DNA of 64,000 nt, from contig JAGRNT010000004.1 in NCBI GenBank assembly GCA_020440605.1, forward strand, positions 1 to 64,000. Direction: 5' to 3'. The first letter of the stretch is position 1. Each line of letters starts with the position of its first letter. Under the pieces are notes generated by a model, which was not told the DNA's origin, made no database searches, and worked only from the letters and a program-made list of their open reading frames with translations. Both the position numbers and the translations under genes were made by a program. Below, in pieces: positions 25,624 through 33,352 of this stretch. This stretch comes from a bacterium. GTDB taxonomy: Bacteria > 4484-113 > JAFGCY01.

Positions 25624-26277
25624 CTAAGCGTCCTGCAGTGCTGCGCCGGCCAGCAGCTTGCCCAGTGCTCCCGTCAGACGCCTTACAGCCGCATGCAGCT
25701 GTGACTGGCCCGGCAGCTCCCAGCCATACTGCTCCCGCGGACCGCGGCACTCCGCCGTCATCGGCACGTGCACGAACAGGCACTGCGTGGACATGCTGCG
25801 CCGGGCTGTGTATTCCAGCGCTGCATAGTAGACATGGTTGCAGACGAAGTTCCCGGCGTAATTGGAGATCGTGAAGCGCAGCTCACCATCTTCCCCTGTT
25901 CCAGTTGCTTCAATTAGCTCCCCCAGAGGCAGCCTGCTCTGCATCGCCAGCGGCGTGCCGGAGACGATTTCCCGGCCGCTGCGCAGCTCACCGGCGTTGT
26001 CAGCCAGGCTGCAGTCATCGAGATTGACGGCGACACGCTCCAGACAGATCGCCTGGCGGTTCTGGGCCACGCCCAGACAGAGACAGAGCTGCGGATGCAG
26101 CTCATCCAGCAGGGCCCGGATCCGCTGCTCGCTGCCTGCGTAGCTAGTGGGCAGGAGCTCCAGCCGCAGCTCGGCAGCAGCATGGAAATCCGCCGCGCAG
26201 AGCTGTCCGAGCAGACGCTGGCTGGGATTGTCAACCAGCCTGCCGAAGGGTTCGAACCCGGTCACGAGGATCCGCAT
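25624..26277 (-). CDS. pcp: Pyroglutamyl-peptidase I (cysteine peptidase C15)
   Basis: 217 residues, standard length. It removes N-terminal pyroglutamate from peptides in the cytoplasm. Seen: MRILVTGFEPFGRLVDNPS at the N-terminus, the Glu-containing block CLERVAVNLDD, the catalytic cysteine in GNFVCNHVYY and the catalytic histidine in CLFVHVPM. All three residues of the Glu-Cys-His triad are present in the expected order and spacing. Start ATG 26277 has a weak TATGCT box 6 nt upstream and is back to back with the TrmH-type gene. It is probably a single-gene transcript. Confidence 0.93.
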   Translation of the reverse strand: MRILVTGFEPFGRLVDNPSQRLLGQLCAADFHAAAELRLELLPTSYAGSEQRIRALLDELHPQLCLCLGVAQNRQAICLERVAVNLDDCSLADNAGELRSGREIVSGTPLAMQSRLPLGELIEATGTGEDGELRFTISNYAGNFVCNHVYYAALEYTARRSMSTQCLFVHVPMTAECRGPREQYGWELPGQSQLHAAVRRLTGALGKLLAGAALQDA

Positions 26278-26283
26278 CCGAGC

Positions 26284-26317
26284 AGCATAGCAGAGCCGGC
26301 CCGCCCTGCATTAGAAT
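26284..26317. promoter_or_regulatory. Divergent -10 boxes between pcp and the TrmH-type gene
   Basis: TAGAAT on the plus strand (26312-26317) ends 6 nt before GTG 26324; TATGCT on the minus strand (26289-26284) ends 6 nt before ATG 26277. The 46-bp gap has no Shine-Dalgarno for either gene. Confidence 0.4.
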
Positions 26318-26323
26318 CGCGCA

Positions 26324-26911
26324 GTGCATACCCCCGACAGAATCAGCCGCATCGAGCGCGTGGTCGCCATGCGCCAGCAGGGTGCCGTCGTGCTGGAGAA
26401 CATCCACGACCGCCACAATGCCCAGGCCGTGATGCGCTCCTGCGATGCCTTCGGCATCCAGCGCATCTGCCTCGTGTTCTCCCGCGAGCAGCGCTTCGAC
26501 CCCCGCGTCTTCGGCCACAAGAGCAGCTCCAGCGCGCACAAGTGGCTGCACTACTCCTTCCACGAAGGCATCGAGGAATGTTATGGCGAACTGCGCTCGG
26601 AGGGTTACCGCATCCTCGCCACCGACATCGGTGAGGACTGTGTGGAGCTGCCCGAGGCAGACCTGCTGCAGCCTCGCACGGCGCTCGTGTTCGGCAATGA
26701 GCATCGCGGCCTGACCCACAGCGCACGCAGCCTGGCCGACGGCCTGATCACGGTGCCGATGCGCGGCATGGTGCAGAGCCTCAATCTCTCCGTCACTGCT
26801 GCGCTCTGCCTCTATGAACTGACGCGCCAGCGCAGTCAGGCCGGGATGGAACGCTTTGCGCTCGAAGCGGATGTCCAGGCTGCTCTGCAGGAGGAATTCC
26901 AGCTCTGGTGA
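26324..26911 (+). CDS. trmH: SpoU/TrmH-family RNA 2'-O-methyltransferase
   Basis: 195 residues. Knotted SPOUT fold motifs are clear: motif 1 LENIHDRHNAQAVMRSCDAFG (N and R for catalysis), motif 2 ALVFGNEHRGLT, motif 3 VPMRGMVQSLNLSVTAALCLYE. It transfers a methyl group from SAM to a ribose 2'-OH; the GHKSSSSAHKWLHY region and overall order fit tRNA (Gm18) TrmH rather than the rRNA RlmB type, which carries an extra N-terminal domain. Start is GTG 26324, 6 nt after TAGAAT, with no ribosome site. The name trmH rests on architecture; another RNA target is possible. Confidence 0.88.
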   Translation: MHTPDRISRIERVVAMRQQGAVVLENIHDRHNAQAVMRSCDAFGIQRICLVFSREQRFDPRVFGHKSSSSAHKWLHYSFHEGIEECYGELRSEGYRILATDIGEDCVELPEADLLQPRTALVFGNEHRGLTHSARSLADGLITVPMRGMVQSLNLSVTAALCLYELTRQRSQAGMERFALEADVQAALQEEFQLW

Positions 26912-27046
26912 ATACCAGTGCCGCCGATATTCCCCGCACCATTCCATATGTGTGATTTTCGTGGGTTTAATGTGAAGACTGCTTGATAGAATATGCGCAC
27001 CGGTGGCCGTGGGAAGGCGCCGGAGCCCATCATCGTGGAGTCGGGA

Positions 27047-27715
27047 ATGTCCATACTGAGACTGTTTGCCAGCAGTCCCTTCGAATCACTGCAGGAACTG
27101 CTGGAGAAGATCGACGTCTGCGTCAGTCACATTGATCCGATGATGCGGGCCAACATTGCGGCAGATTTCGATGAGGTCAAGAACCACTTCCGCGCGATCA
27201 CCAAGGCCGAACATGAGGCGGATCTCGTCAAGGGCCAGATCCGTGGCAAGCTGCCCCGCACGCTGTTCCTGCCGATCGACCGCTGGCACTTCCTTGAGAT
27301 CATCGCCAGCGCTGACAAGATCGCGGATGCCGCTGAGGACCTGGGCTACCTGCTCACCGTGCGCCATACGCACATTCCCGAATCCCTCACCGGGGAATTC
27401 GTGAGCCTGATGGAGAAGAGCCTTGCAAGTTATGCCCTCGTCAAGGAGGTCGTGGACGGATTCGGCGTGCTCGTGGATGCCGGCTTCGCCGGTCCGATCG
27501 CCGAGGAGTTCGTGGAGAAGACCGTGCGTATCGACCATCTGGAGTGGGAGACCGACAAGCAGATGTACAAGCTGACCCAGCATCTCTTTGAGCTGGAGAA
27601 CCAGATCAGTGTGATCGACATCATCATGCTGCGTGACATCGCCCGCGAGATCGCCCGCCTGGCCGACGCCAGCGAGTCCCTGGGCAAGCGCATCCGCCGT
27701 GTCCTGGCGAACTAG
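27047..27715 (+). CDS. DUF47/PhoU-like phosphate transport accessory protein
   Basis: 222 residues, all helical. It matches the TIGR00153/DUF47 family, PhoU-like proteins that accompany Pit transporters: LRLFASSPFESLQELLEKID at the start, KAEHEADLVKGQIRGKLP with the acidic/metal-binding face, FLPIDRWHFLEIIASADKIAD, and IDHLEWETDKQMYKLTQHLF. ATG 27047 is preceded by GGAG, and TAGAAT at 26987-26992 gives a promoter with a leader of about 47 nt; the longer frame from 26993 begins at that -10 box and is rejected. The Pit gene starts 12 nt downstream, so they are an operon. It probably regulates or gates phosphate uptake. Confidence 0.9.
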   Translation: MSILRLFASSPFESLQELLEKIDVCVSHIDPMMRANIAADFDEVKNHFRAITKAEHEADLVKGQIRGKLPRTLFLPIDRWHFLEIIASADKIADAAEDLGYLLTVRHTHIPESLTGEFVSLMEKSLASYALVKEVVDGFGVLVDAGFAGPIAEEFVEKTVRIDHLEWETDKQMYKLTQHLFELENQISVIDIIMLRDIAREIARLADASESLGKRIRRVLAN

Positions 27716-27727
27716 GCGGAGCTAGCA

Positions 27728-28987
27728 ATGGAACACATTCAGATCATCTTCATTCTTTCCATCATCTTCGGGGCCTACATGGCCTGGAACATCGGTGCCA
27801 ATGACGTCGCCAATGCCTTCGGGACCTCCGTCGGCAGCAAGGCGCTGACAATCGGCGCGGCGGTGGGACTTGCGGCGGTCTTCGAGTTCGCCGGAGCATT
27901 CTTCGTGGGCGGACACGTCACGGAGACCATCCGCAAGGGCATGGTTGACCACGACATCGTCGCCGCGGAACCGGTGCTGTTCGCGATCGGCATGACGGCT
28001 GCGCTGCTGGCGGCAGCGATCTGGCTGAACCTTGCCAGCAAATGGGGCTGGCCGGTATCAACCACGCACAGTATCGTCGGGGCCGTGATCGGCTTCGGGC
28101 TCGTGCTGGCAGGCACCGCTGCGATCAACTGGCCCAAGGTCTGGCAGGTGGTCATGTCCTGGGTGGTCAGCCCGCTTGTCGGCGGCCTGCTGAGCGTGCT
28201 GGTCTACCTGGCCTTCGTGCTGCCGATCTACCGCAGCCGCGAACCCGGCAAGCTGCTGCGCCGGCTCGTACCGCTGGCAACCGGCCTCGTGTTCTTCCTG
28301 CTCACGCTCTCGATGGTCTACAAGGGCCTGAAGAACCTCAATATGAACCTGAGCTTCGGCGGCGCCTGTCTCTGGGGTCTGGCAATCGGAGCCCTGGCCG
28401 CCTTCATCACCTACCTGATCATCAAGCGCATTCCGCTGAAGGAAGAAACGGACCCCGTCAAGAAGTTCAAGCAGACCGAACCGATCTTCGCCGTGCTGCA
28501 GATCATCACTGCCAGCTATACCGCCTTTGCACATGGCGCCAACGACGTCGCCAATGCGGTCGGACCGCTGGCCGCCGTGCACTCCGTCTGGAAGGCCCAC
28601 GGTGCGGAGCTGGTTGCCAAGGCTCCCGTGCCCAACTGGATCCTGCTGCTGGGCGGCGTGTTCATCGTGATCGGCCTTGCCACCTTCGGCTACCGCGTGA
28701 TGCAGACCATCGGCCGCAAGATCACCTCGATCACCCCCAGCCGCGGCTTCGCCGCCGAGTTCGGCGCTGCGACCACGGTGCTGATCTGCTCCCGCCTCAG
28801 CCTGCCCGTCTCCACCACGCATACGCTGGTCGGAGCCGTGATCGGCGTCGGCCTGGCGCGCGGCATGCGCTCGCTGGACATGAAGGTCGTGCGTGACATC
28901 GGCGCATCCTGGCTCTACACCATCCCCTTCACCGCTGTGCTGACGATCCTGCTGTTCCTCGGGATGCGCGCCATCTTCAGCGCCTGA
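27728..28987 (+). CDS. pit: Pit-family inorganic phosphate transporter
   Basis: 419 residues with about 11 membrane helices. The two inverted PiT signature halves are present: AWNIGANDVANAFGTSVGSK near the N-terminus and TAFAHGANDVANAVGPLAA near residue 265, together with the paired WGWPVSTTHSIVGAVIG and SLPVSTTHTLVGAVIGVG motifs. It imports phosphate (or metal-phosphate) with H+ or Na+. GGAG precedes ATG 27728, 12 nt after the DUF47 stop, so it is cotranscribed with its PhoU-like partner. The convergent menA ends 2 bp away. Confidence 0.95.
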   Translation: MEHIQIIFILSIIFGAYMAWNIGANDVANAFGTSVGSKALTIGAAVGLAAVFEFAGAFFVGGHVTETIRKGMVDHDIVAAEPVLFAIGMTAALLAAAIWLNLASKWGWPVSTTHSIVGAVIGFGLVLAGTAAINWPKVWQVVMSWVVSPLVGGLLSVLVYLAFVLPIYRSREPGKLLRRLVPLATGLVFFLLTLSMVYKGLKNLNMNLSFGGACLWGLAIGALAAFITYLIIKRIPLKEETDPVKKFKQTEPIFAVLQIITASYTAFAHGANDVANAVGPLAAVHSVWKAHGAELVAKAPVPNWILLLGGVFIVIGLATFGYRVMQTIGRKITSITPSRGFAAEFGAATTVLICSRLSLPVSTTHTLVGAVIGVGLARGMRSLDMKVVRDIGASWLYTIPFTAVLTILLFLGMRAIFSA

Positions 28988-28989
28988 GC

Positions 28990-29895
28990 CTAGCGCAGCA
29001 GACGCGTCGCGAGAATCATCAGGATCCCGTTGGCAAGATAGAACAGCCGCACGACCTTGCCCCGCCCATGCACATCCTGCCAGTCAGCCGTCGCCCGGAG
29101 CATGCCCGTGATCTTCCAGAGGATCGGCAGGGTCATCAGGCTGCCGAGTGCCAGCCAGGAGAGCTCCCGCAGCGCGACCAGCCCGACAATCGTTGCCACC
29201 GCCGCGATACCGAAGACATATATCCCCGCAAGTGCCTTATCGCGACCGATGCGCACGGCAACGGTGCGCTTGCCCGCGCGGCTGTCGGTCTGCATGTCAG
29301 GCAGGGACTGGTAGAACAGGATCATCGCCACCATGATCCCCGTCGGCAGCGAGATCAGCAGCGCATCCCAGCTCAGTTGTCCGGTCTGTACGGAGTATGC
29401 GCCGGTCACCATCACCGGCCCCATGTTGACAAACACGGTCAGCTCCCCCAGCCCGTGATAGCCCAGCCTGAGCGGTGGCGCGGTGTAGAACAGGCTTGAG
29501 CAGAAGGCCAGCAGCATGTAGACGGCCAGCCACCATTCGCGCGTTGCCATGAGCAGGTACAGTCCGCCCAGCGCTGCCAGGCCATAGAGCAGAACCATTG
29601 CCAGCGTGATCTGCCGCGTGCTGATCAGACCCTGCTGGATCACCCGGCTGCCTCCGATGCTCTCTCCGCTGTCAGTCCCGGCCAGATGATCGAACAGGTC
29701 ATTGGCAAGATTGGTGCAGAGATGCACGAGAAAGGAGCAGAACACCACGATCCCGAACAGGACCCAGTTGACGCTCACTTCGCGCGAGGCCAGCACAGTG
29801 CCGAGGATCAGCGGAATCAGCGTGGCTATGAAGAAGGGCGGCCGGCTGGCCTGATACCACGCTCCGAGCGTGCTCCTGAATCCCGGCTCCGGCAT
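28990..29895 (-). CDS. menA: MenA-like UbiA-family prenyltransferase
   Basis: 301 residues, eight to nine membrane helices. The first Asp-rich motif is NLANDLFDHLAGTD (~66-79), the second DMQTDSRAGKRTVAVRIGR (~195-213); both match 1,4-dihydroxy-2-naphthoate octaprenyltransferase, which attaches the polyprenyl chain in menaquinone synthesis. The starting ATG at 29895 shares its A/T with the TGA of the ABC permease (ATGA), so it is the last gene of a four-gene operon with an ABC importer. The longer frame reaching 30468 is out of register with the permease gene and rejected. Linking a quinone enzyme to this importer is unusual; a shared precursor is possible but not shown. Confidence 0.85.
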   Translation of the reverse strand: MPEPGFRSTLGAWYQASRPPFFIATLIPLILGTVLASREVSVNWVLFGIVVFCSFLVHLCTNLANDLFDHLAGTDSGESIGGSRVIQQGLISTRQITLAMVLLYGLAALGGLYLLMATREWWLAVYMLLAFCSSLFYTAPPLRLGYHGLGELTVFVNMGPVMVTGAYSVQTGQLSWDALLISLPTGIMVAMILFYQSLPDMQTDSRAGKRTVAVRIGRDKALAGIYVFGIAAVATIVGLVALRELSWLALGSLMTLPILWKITGMLRATADWQDVHGRGKVVRLFYLANGILMILATRLLR

Positions 29896-30638
29896 CAGCG
29901 GTACTCCGTCCAGCGGCAGAAGCGCCGCTCCAGCAGGTCGAACAGTTCGTACATCATGATCCCGATCAGCGAGAGCACGATGATCCCGACCGCCATCGAG
30001 GGTATGTCCGTCTGCGACCAGGCGTTGTAGATGTAGGCACCGATGCCCTTCGTCGTGGCAATCGTTTCCACGAAGAACAGCACCGCGACGACAGTTCCCG
30101 TGGCGATACGCAGGCTGGTGAACAGTGCGGGCAGTGTGGCCGGCCAGTAGACATGCAGGAACAGATCCCAGGCATTGCCGCCGAGGCTGCGCAGCGCCGT
30201 CACGGCACTCGGTGGCACGCCCCGCGCCGCATCGCGCGTGCTTGACAGCAGGTGGAAGAACAGGATGATCGCGATCAGCGCGATCTTGCTGCCGTTGCCG
30301 AGCCCCATCAGCATCAGCAGAAGCGGCAGGAACACGATCTTTGGCAGGGGGTAGGTCAGGTACAGCAGCGGCCTGAGCCAGCGGTCCAGCCGCGGGCTGC
30401 TGCCGGCTGCCAGTCCGAGCGGCACCGCTGCCGCGAGTGCGATCAGCATCCCGGCGAGGATCCGCCACAAAGAAGCCGTGATGTGCGCCCGGAACTTCGC
30501 CTTGCCCAGTTCCTCCCAGAGCAGTGCGAAGGTCGCGCGCGGCTCGGCGATGATCTGCTCACCCAGCCAGAGGTACAGCAGCCACCAGCAGAGCAGCAGC
30601 GCAACGATGGCAGCGAGGTATTCCCAGCGCAGCTTCAT
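29895..30638 (-). CDS. ABC importer permease, NitT/TauT (SsuC) type
   Basis: 247 residues, six membrane helices. The EAA-type cytoplasmic loop is present around residues 135-155 (ALRSLGGNAWDLFLHVYWPA), preceded by LTYPLPKIVFLPLLLMLMGLG, typical of permeases for nitrate, taurine, sulfonate or thiamine-precursor importers. It forms the membrane channel with the ATPase encoded just before it. Its ATG overlaps the ATPase stop by 4 nt, and its stop overlaps the menA start. The substrate cannot be read from the sequence. Confidence 0.9.
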   Translation of the reverse strand: MKLRWEYLAAIVALLLCWWLLYLWLGEQIIAEPRATFALLWEELGKAKFRAHITASLWRILAGMLIALAAAVPLGLAAGSSPRLDRWLRPLLYLTYPLPKIVFLPLLLMLMGLGNGSKIALIAIILFFHLLSSTRDAARGVPPSAVTALRSLGGNAWDLFLHVYWPATLPALFTSLRIATGTVVAVLFFVETIATTKGIGAYIYNAWSQTDIPSMAVGIIVLSLIGIMMYELFDLLERRFCRWTEYR

Positions 30639-31393
30639 GCAGCAGCCCCGATCGCCTGGCGCAGCCTGGCAAGGGTCTGCATGTACCCATCACCTTCACG
30701 ATGGCCGGGTTCACGCGCCCCGGGGTTGCCAATCTCCGCAACGATCCTGCCCGGCGTGCCGTCCATCACGAGGATCCGCTCCCCGATCATCGCCGCTTCC
30801 TGCAGGCTGTGGGTGACTGTCAGCATTGCGAAGCCCTCGCGCCGCCAGAGCTGCAGCAGCAGTTCCTGCAGTCGTTCGCGCGTCAGGCTGTCCAGCGCTC
30901 CGAATGGTTCATCAAGCAGCATCAGCTCAGGCTTCAGCAGCAACGCCCGCGCCAGGGCCACGCGCTGCTGCTGGCCACCAGAGAGCTGGCCGGGGTAGCT
31001 TTCCAGCTTGCCTTCGATGCCGAGCTCAGCCAGCATCCGCTCAAGCTCGTGTTCCGCCAGCTGCTTCCCGCGCAGCTGCAGGCCGAGCAGCACATTGGCC
31101 CGCACACTCTTCCATGGAAACAGCCCGTAGGCCTGCTGCACCAGTGCAATCCGTGGATCGGGTGCGAGATGCGGGGAACCGGCAAAACTGACGCTGCCCG
31201 CGCTCGGTCTGAGCAGGCCTGCGGCGATCATCAGCAGCGTACTCTTGCCGCAGCCGGAGGGGCCGAGCAGCACCAGGCTCTCGCCGCGCGCGAGACTCAG
31301 TCCCGTGGCGCTGAGCACCGCCGCCGCCGTGGGACCGCCATAGCTGTGGCTGATCCCATTGAGGCGCAGCAGCTCAGGGGAGATAGGCTCCAT
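30635..31393 (-). CDS. ABC importer ATPase, NitT/TauT (SsuB) type
   Basis: 252 residues. Walker A GPSGCGKST, Q loop in LVQQAYGLFPW, signature LSGGQQQRVALARA, Walker B LMLLDEPFGALD and switch histidine in VTHSLQEA are all intact. It powers the neighbouring permease. The gene overlaps the end of the binding-protein gene by 20 nt and the permease start by 4 nt. Walker B is followed by the usual D-loop SLTRERL. Confidence 0.93.
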   Translation of the reverse strand: MEPISPELLRLNGISHSYGGPTAAAVLSATGLSLARGESLVLLGPSGCGKSTLLMIAAGLLRPSAGSVSFAGSPHLAPDPRIALVQQAYGLFPWKSVRANVLLGLQLRGKQLAEHELERMLAELGIEGKLESYPGQLSGGQQQRVALARALLLKPELMLLDEPFGALDSLTRERLQELLLQLWRREGFAMLTVTHSLQEAAMIGERILVMDGTPGRIVAEIGNPGAREPGHREGDGYMQTLARLRQAIGAAA

Positions 31394-32321
31394 TGACGAG
31401 CTCAGTATAGGCCAGGTCCCGCTTGACGATGCCCTCAGCCCTCAGCCAGGCCACCACGGCGGCGATCGTCGCCTTGTCCGGCACACTCATCTCCGCCGGG
31501 AAATCCGGAACGGGAAACACCTGCTGCAGAGGCTCCGGCAGGCGCGTATGCTTGATCATCATTGCCCGGGCATCCTGCGGGTTGGCGGCGATCCAGGCAT
31601 TGGCACGTTCCACCGCCTTCAGGAAGCCCTTCACCGAGTCAGCGTTGCCATCGAGATAGTCCTGGCGGAAGATCAGCACTGTCTGGCTGACCTGCATCCC
31701 GGTGTCATCAGCCAGCACCACCGCCCCACCCTTCTGGGCCGCGGTCACCAGCGGCTCGGGCAGGGTCGCTGCATCCAGTTCGCCGCTCATCAGCATCTGC
31801 ATACGCAGCCCGATGTTCTTCATGTCCAGCAGTTCCACATCCGCCGGATCCCCGCCCAGTTCCAGCAGCTGCTGCGTCACATAGTCAATCACGCTCGCGC
31901 TGCTGATCCCGATCTCATGCTCACTGAGCTCCGCAATCTTCGTGACCCCGCTCTGCTTGCTGGCCAGCACGGCGAACATCCGCGTACCGGGACCGGTGCT
32001 GTAGTTGGTAGCCACGATCGCGATATCCAGGCCATTGCCTTCCACCACCAGCGGAGTGAAGAGATCCCCGAAGTAGCCGTCAATCGCCCCCGCCTTGAGG
32101 GAGATGTCCTTTTCCGCGGCACTCTGGAAGGGCACTACCTCGAAATCCAGTCCGGCCTCGGTGAAAAAGCCCAGCTCATCCGCCACGAACACCGGCAGGG
32201 CCTGCAGCACCGGCAGCACGCCGAACTGCATCTCCTCAGCAGCACTGGCGCGCTGCACATGACCCGCACCAAGCAGGAAACCCGCGCAGACGGCAAGGAA
32301 AAATCTCAGATTGTGTCTCAT
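31374..32321 (-). CDS. ABC importer substrate-binding protein, NMT1/THI5-like
   Basis: 315 residues. Signal peptide (~1-27, FFLAVCAGFLLGAGHVQRASA) and a type 2 periplasmic-binding fold: FGVLPVLQALPVFVADELGF, GAIDGYFGDLFTPLVVEGNG, and the hinge region GVTKIAELSEHEIGISSASV. It is similar to SsuA/TauA/ThiY-type binders of sulfonates or thiazole/pyrimidine precursors; the ligand cannot be assigned. First gene of the operon, behind a TTGATC-16-TAGAAT promoter and an AGGAT ribosome site. It is divergent from the second NitT-type system at 32484. Confidence 0.9.
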   Translation of the reverse strand: MRHNLRFFLAVCAGFLLGAGHVQRASAAEEMQFGVLPVLQALPVFVADELGFFTEAGLDFEVVPFQSAAEKDISLKAGAIDGYFGDLFTPLVVEGNGLDIAIVATNYSTGPGTRMFAVLASKQSGVTKIAELSEHEIGISSASVIDYVTQQLLELGGDPADVELLDMKNIGLRMQMLMSGELDAATLPEPLVTAAQKGGAVVLADDTGMQVSQTVLIFRQDYLDGNADSVKGFLKAVERANAWIAANPQDARAMMIKHTRLPEPLQQVFPVPDFPAEMSVPDKATIAAVVAWLRAEGIVKRDLAYTELVNGAYLP

Positions 32322-32358
32322 ATATGGATCCTGTCAGCCGCGAAGCAGCGGCAATGGA

Positions 32359-32386
32359 ATTCTATCACTGCAATTGCAATGATCAA
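32359..32386 (-). promoter_or_regulatory. Promoter TTGATC-16-TAGAAT for the first ABC importer operon
   Basis: On the minus strand TTGATC (32386-32381) and TAGAAT (32364-32359) are 16 nt apart; transcription would start about 31 nt before ATG 32321. It shares a 162-bp intergenic region with the promoter of the opposite operon. The stretch between the boxes contains GCAATTGC, a short palindrome. Confidence 0.5.
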
Positions 32387-32454
32387 GAAATCAGCATATC
32401 CGTTCAGAGTTGCGCTCGCAACTGGACCTTTCACTGAAATTTTTCTGTCTAAAG

Positions 32455-32460
32455 TATAAT
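32455..32460 (+). promoter_or_regulatory. -10 box TATAAT for the SBP-OmpA operon
   Basis: TATAAT lies 24 nt before ATG 32484. The preceding 60 bp are the AT-richest part of the area. No strong -35 is visible at 16-18 nt. Confidence 0.45.
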
Positions 32461-32483
32461 GGGCCTGACCCACGGAATATGTC

Positions 32484-33323
32484 ATGACCAATCTACTGCG
32501 CAAATTCGCGGAAATGTTCGTCGAGTTCGACGACGACGGCAAGCCGGCAGCCTCGGCCAGCCCCAGTCCGGCTGCGGGCCGGCCTCCTACCTCAGGTGAG
32601 GACGTGCTGGCCGCCATCGAGAAGATCCGCACGGACCTCGAAAGCGAGGGCCATACGGACTTCGAGGAAGCCGAGGACATCCTGGATCCCGGCCTGCTCG
32701 CCAGCCACCGGGAGCGCAGTGGCAGTCCGGCCGCGGACAAACCCGAAACCGGCATGAAGATCAACATCGGAAATCCGCCGGAAGAGGCCCCCGCTGCGCC
32801 GCGCGGCAGTGCACCGCTGGCGGAGGGCTCTGCCAGCATCAATGTCCCGAAGCTGCTGAGCATTCCCGAGGTCTACATCCGGGCCCAGATCAGCAATGAA
32901 GGCCCCGGCCACGTTGACCGGATCAGCGAGATGCTGGATGACCCGGAGCTTGAGGGCCTGCCGATGGACATCCGCGCACGCAGCGTGAAGATGGCGCTAA
33001 AGGCCACGGGGATCGGCATGGAAAGCATCCTCGAGGATGCCGGACGCCGCGACCAGGCGCTGGAGGACTACAACTTCTACCTCGAGAAGAAGCTCGAGCA
33101 GATCAGGGGACAGGTCGAGGCTGACAACCAGCGCCTGCAGCAGGAAATTGATGAATTCGTGAAGCAGAAGCAGGAGCTGATGCAGCGCAACCGCGTGAGC
33201 CTTGAGGAGGCCGGCCGCATCCGCGAGGAATTCCGCAAGGCCAAGCAGGCCGAGGAAAAGCGGCTCTACGACATCGTCACCCCCTTCGTCTCCCCGGGCG
33301 AGAACCCGGTGGAGCTCACCTGA
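32484..33323 (+). CDS. Coiled-coil protein, first gene of the SBP-OmpA operon
   Basis: 279 residues, no recognised family. Residues ~20-125 are Ala/Pro/Ser/Glu-rich and low in order, with an EDVLAAIEKIRTDLESEGH helix. Residues ~130-180 form a compact helical domain (IPEVYIRAQISNEGPGHVD, DIRARSVKMALKATGI). Residues ~185-265 are one continuous coiled coil with KLEQIRGQVEADNQRLQQEI and EEAGRIREEFRKAKQAEEK. No signal peptide or membrane segment, so it is likely cytoplasmic. It may pair with the coiled-coil membrane protein that ends the operon (36750-37562). The next gene starts 29 nt downstream. Confidence 0.8.
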   Translation: MTNLLRKFAEMFVEFDDDGKPAASASPSPAAGRPPTSGEDVLAAIEKIRTDLESEGHTDFEEAEDILDPGLLASHRERSGSPAADKPETGMKINIGNPPEEAPAAPRGSAPLAEGSASINVPKLLSIPEVYIRAQISNEGPGHVDRISEMLDDPELEGLPMDIRARSVKMALKATGIGMESILEDAGRRDQALEDYNFYLEKKLEQIRGQVEADNQRLQQEIDEFVKQKQELMQRNRVSLEEAGRIREEFRKAKQAEEKRLYDIVTPFVSPGENPVELT

Positions 33324-33352
33324 GGGACAAGTAAACAAGGGAGAAGCACAGC

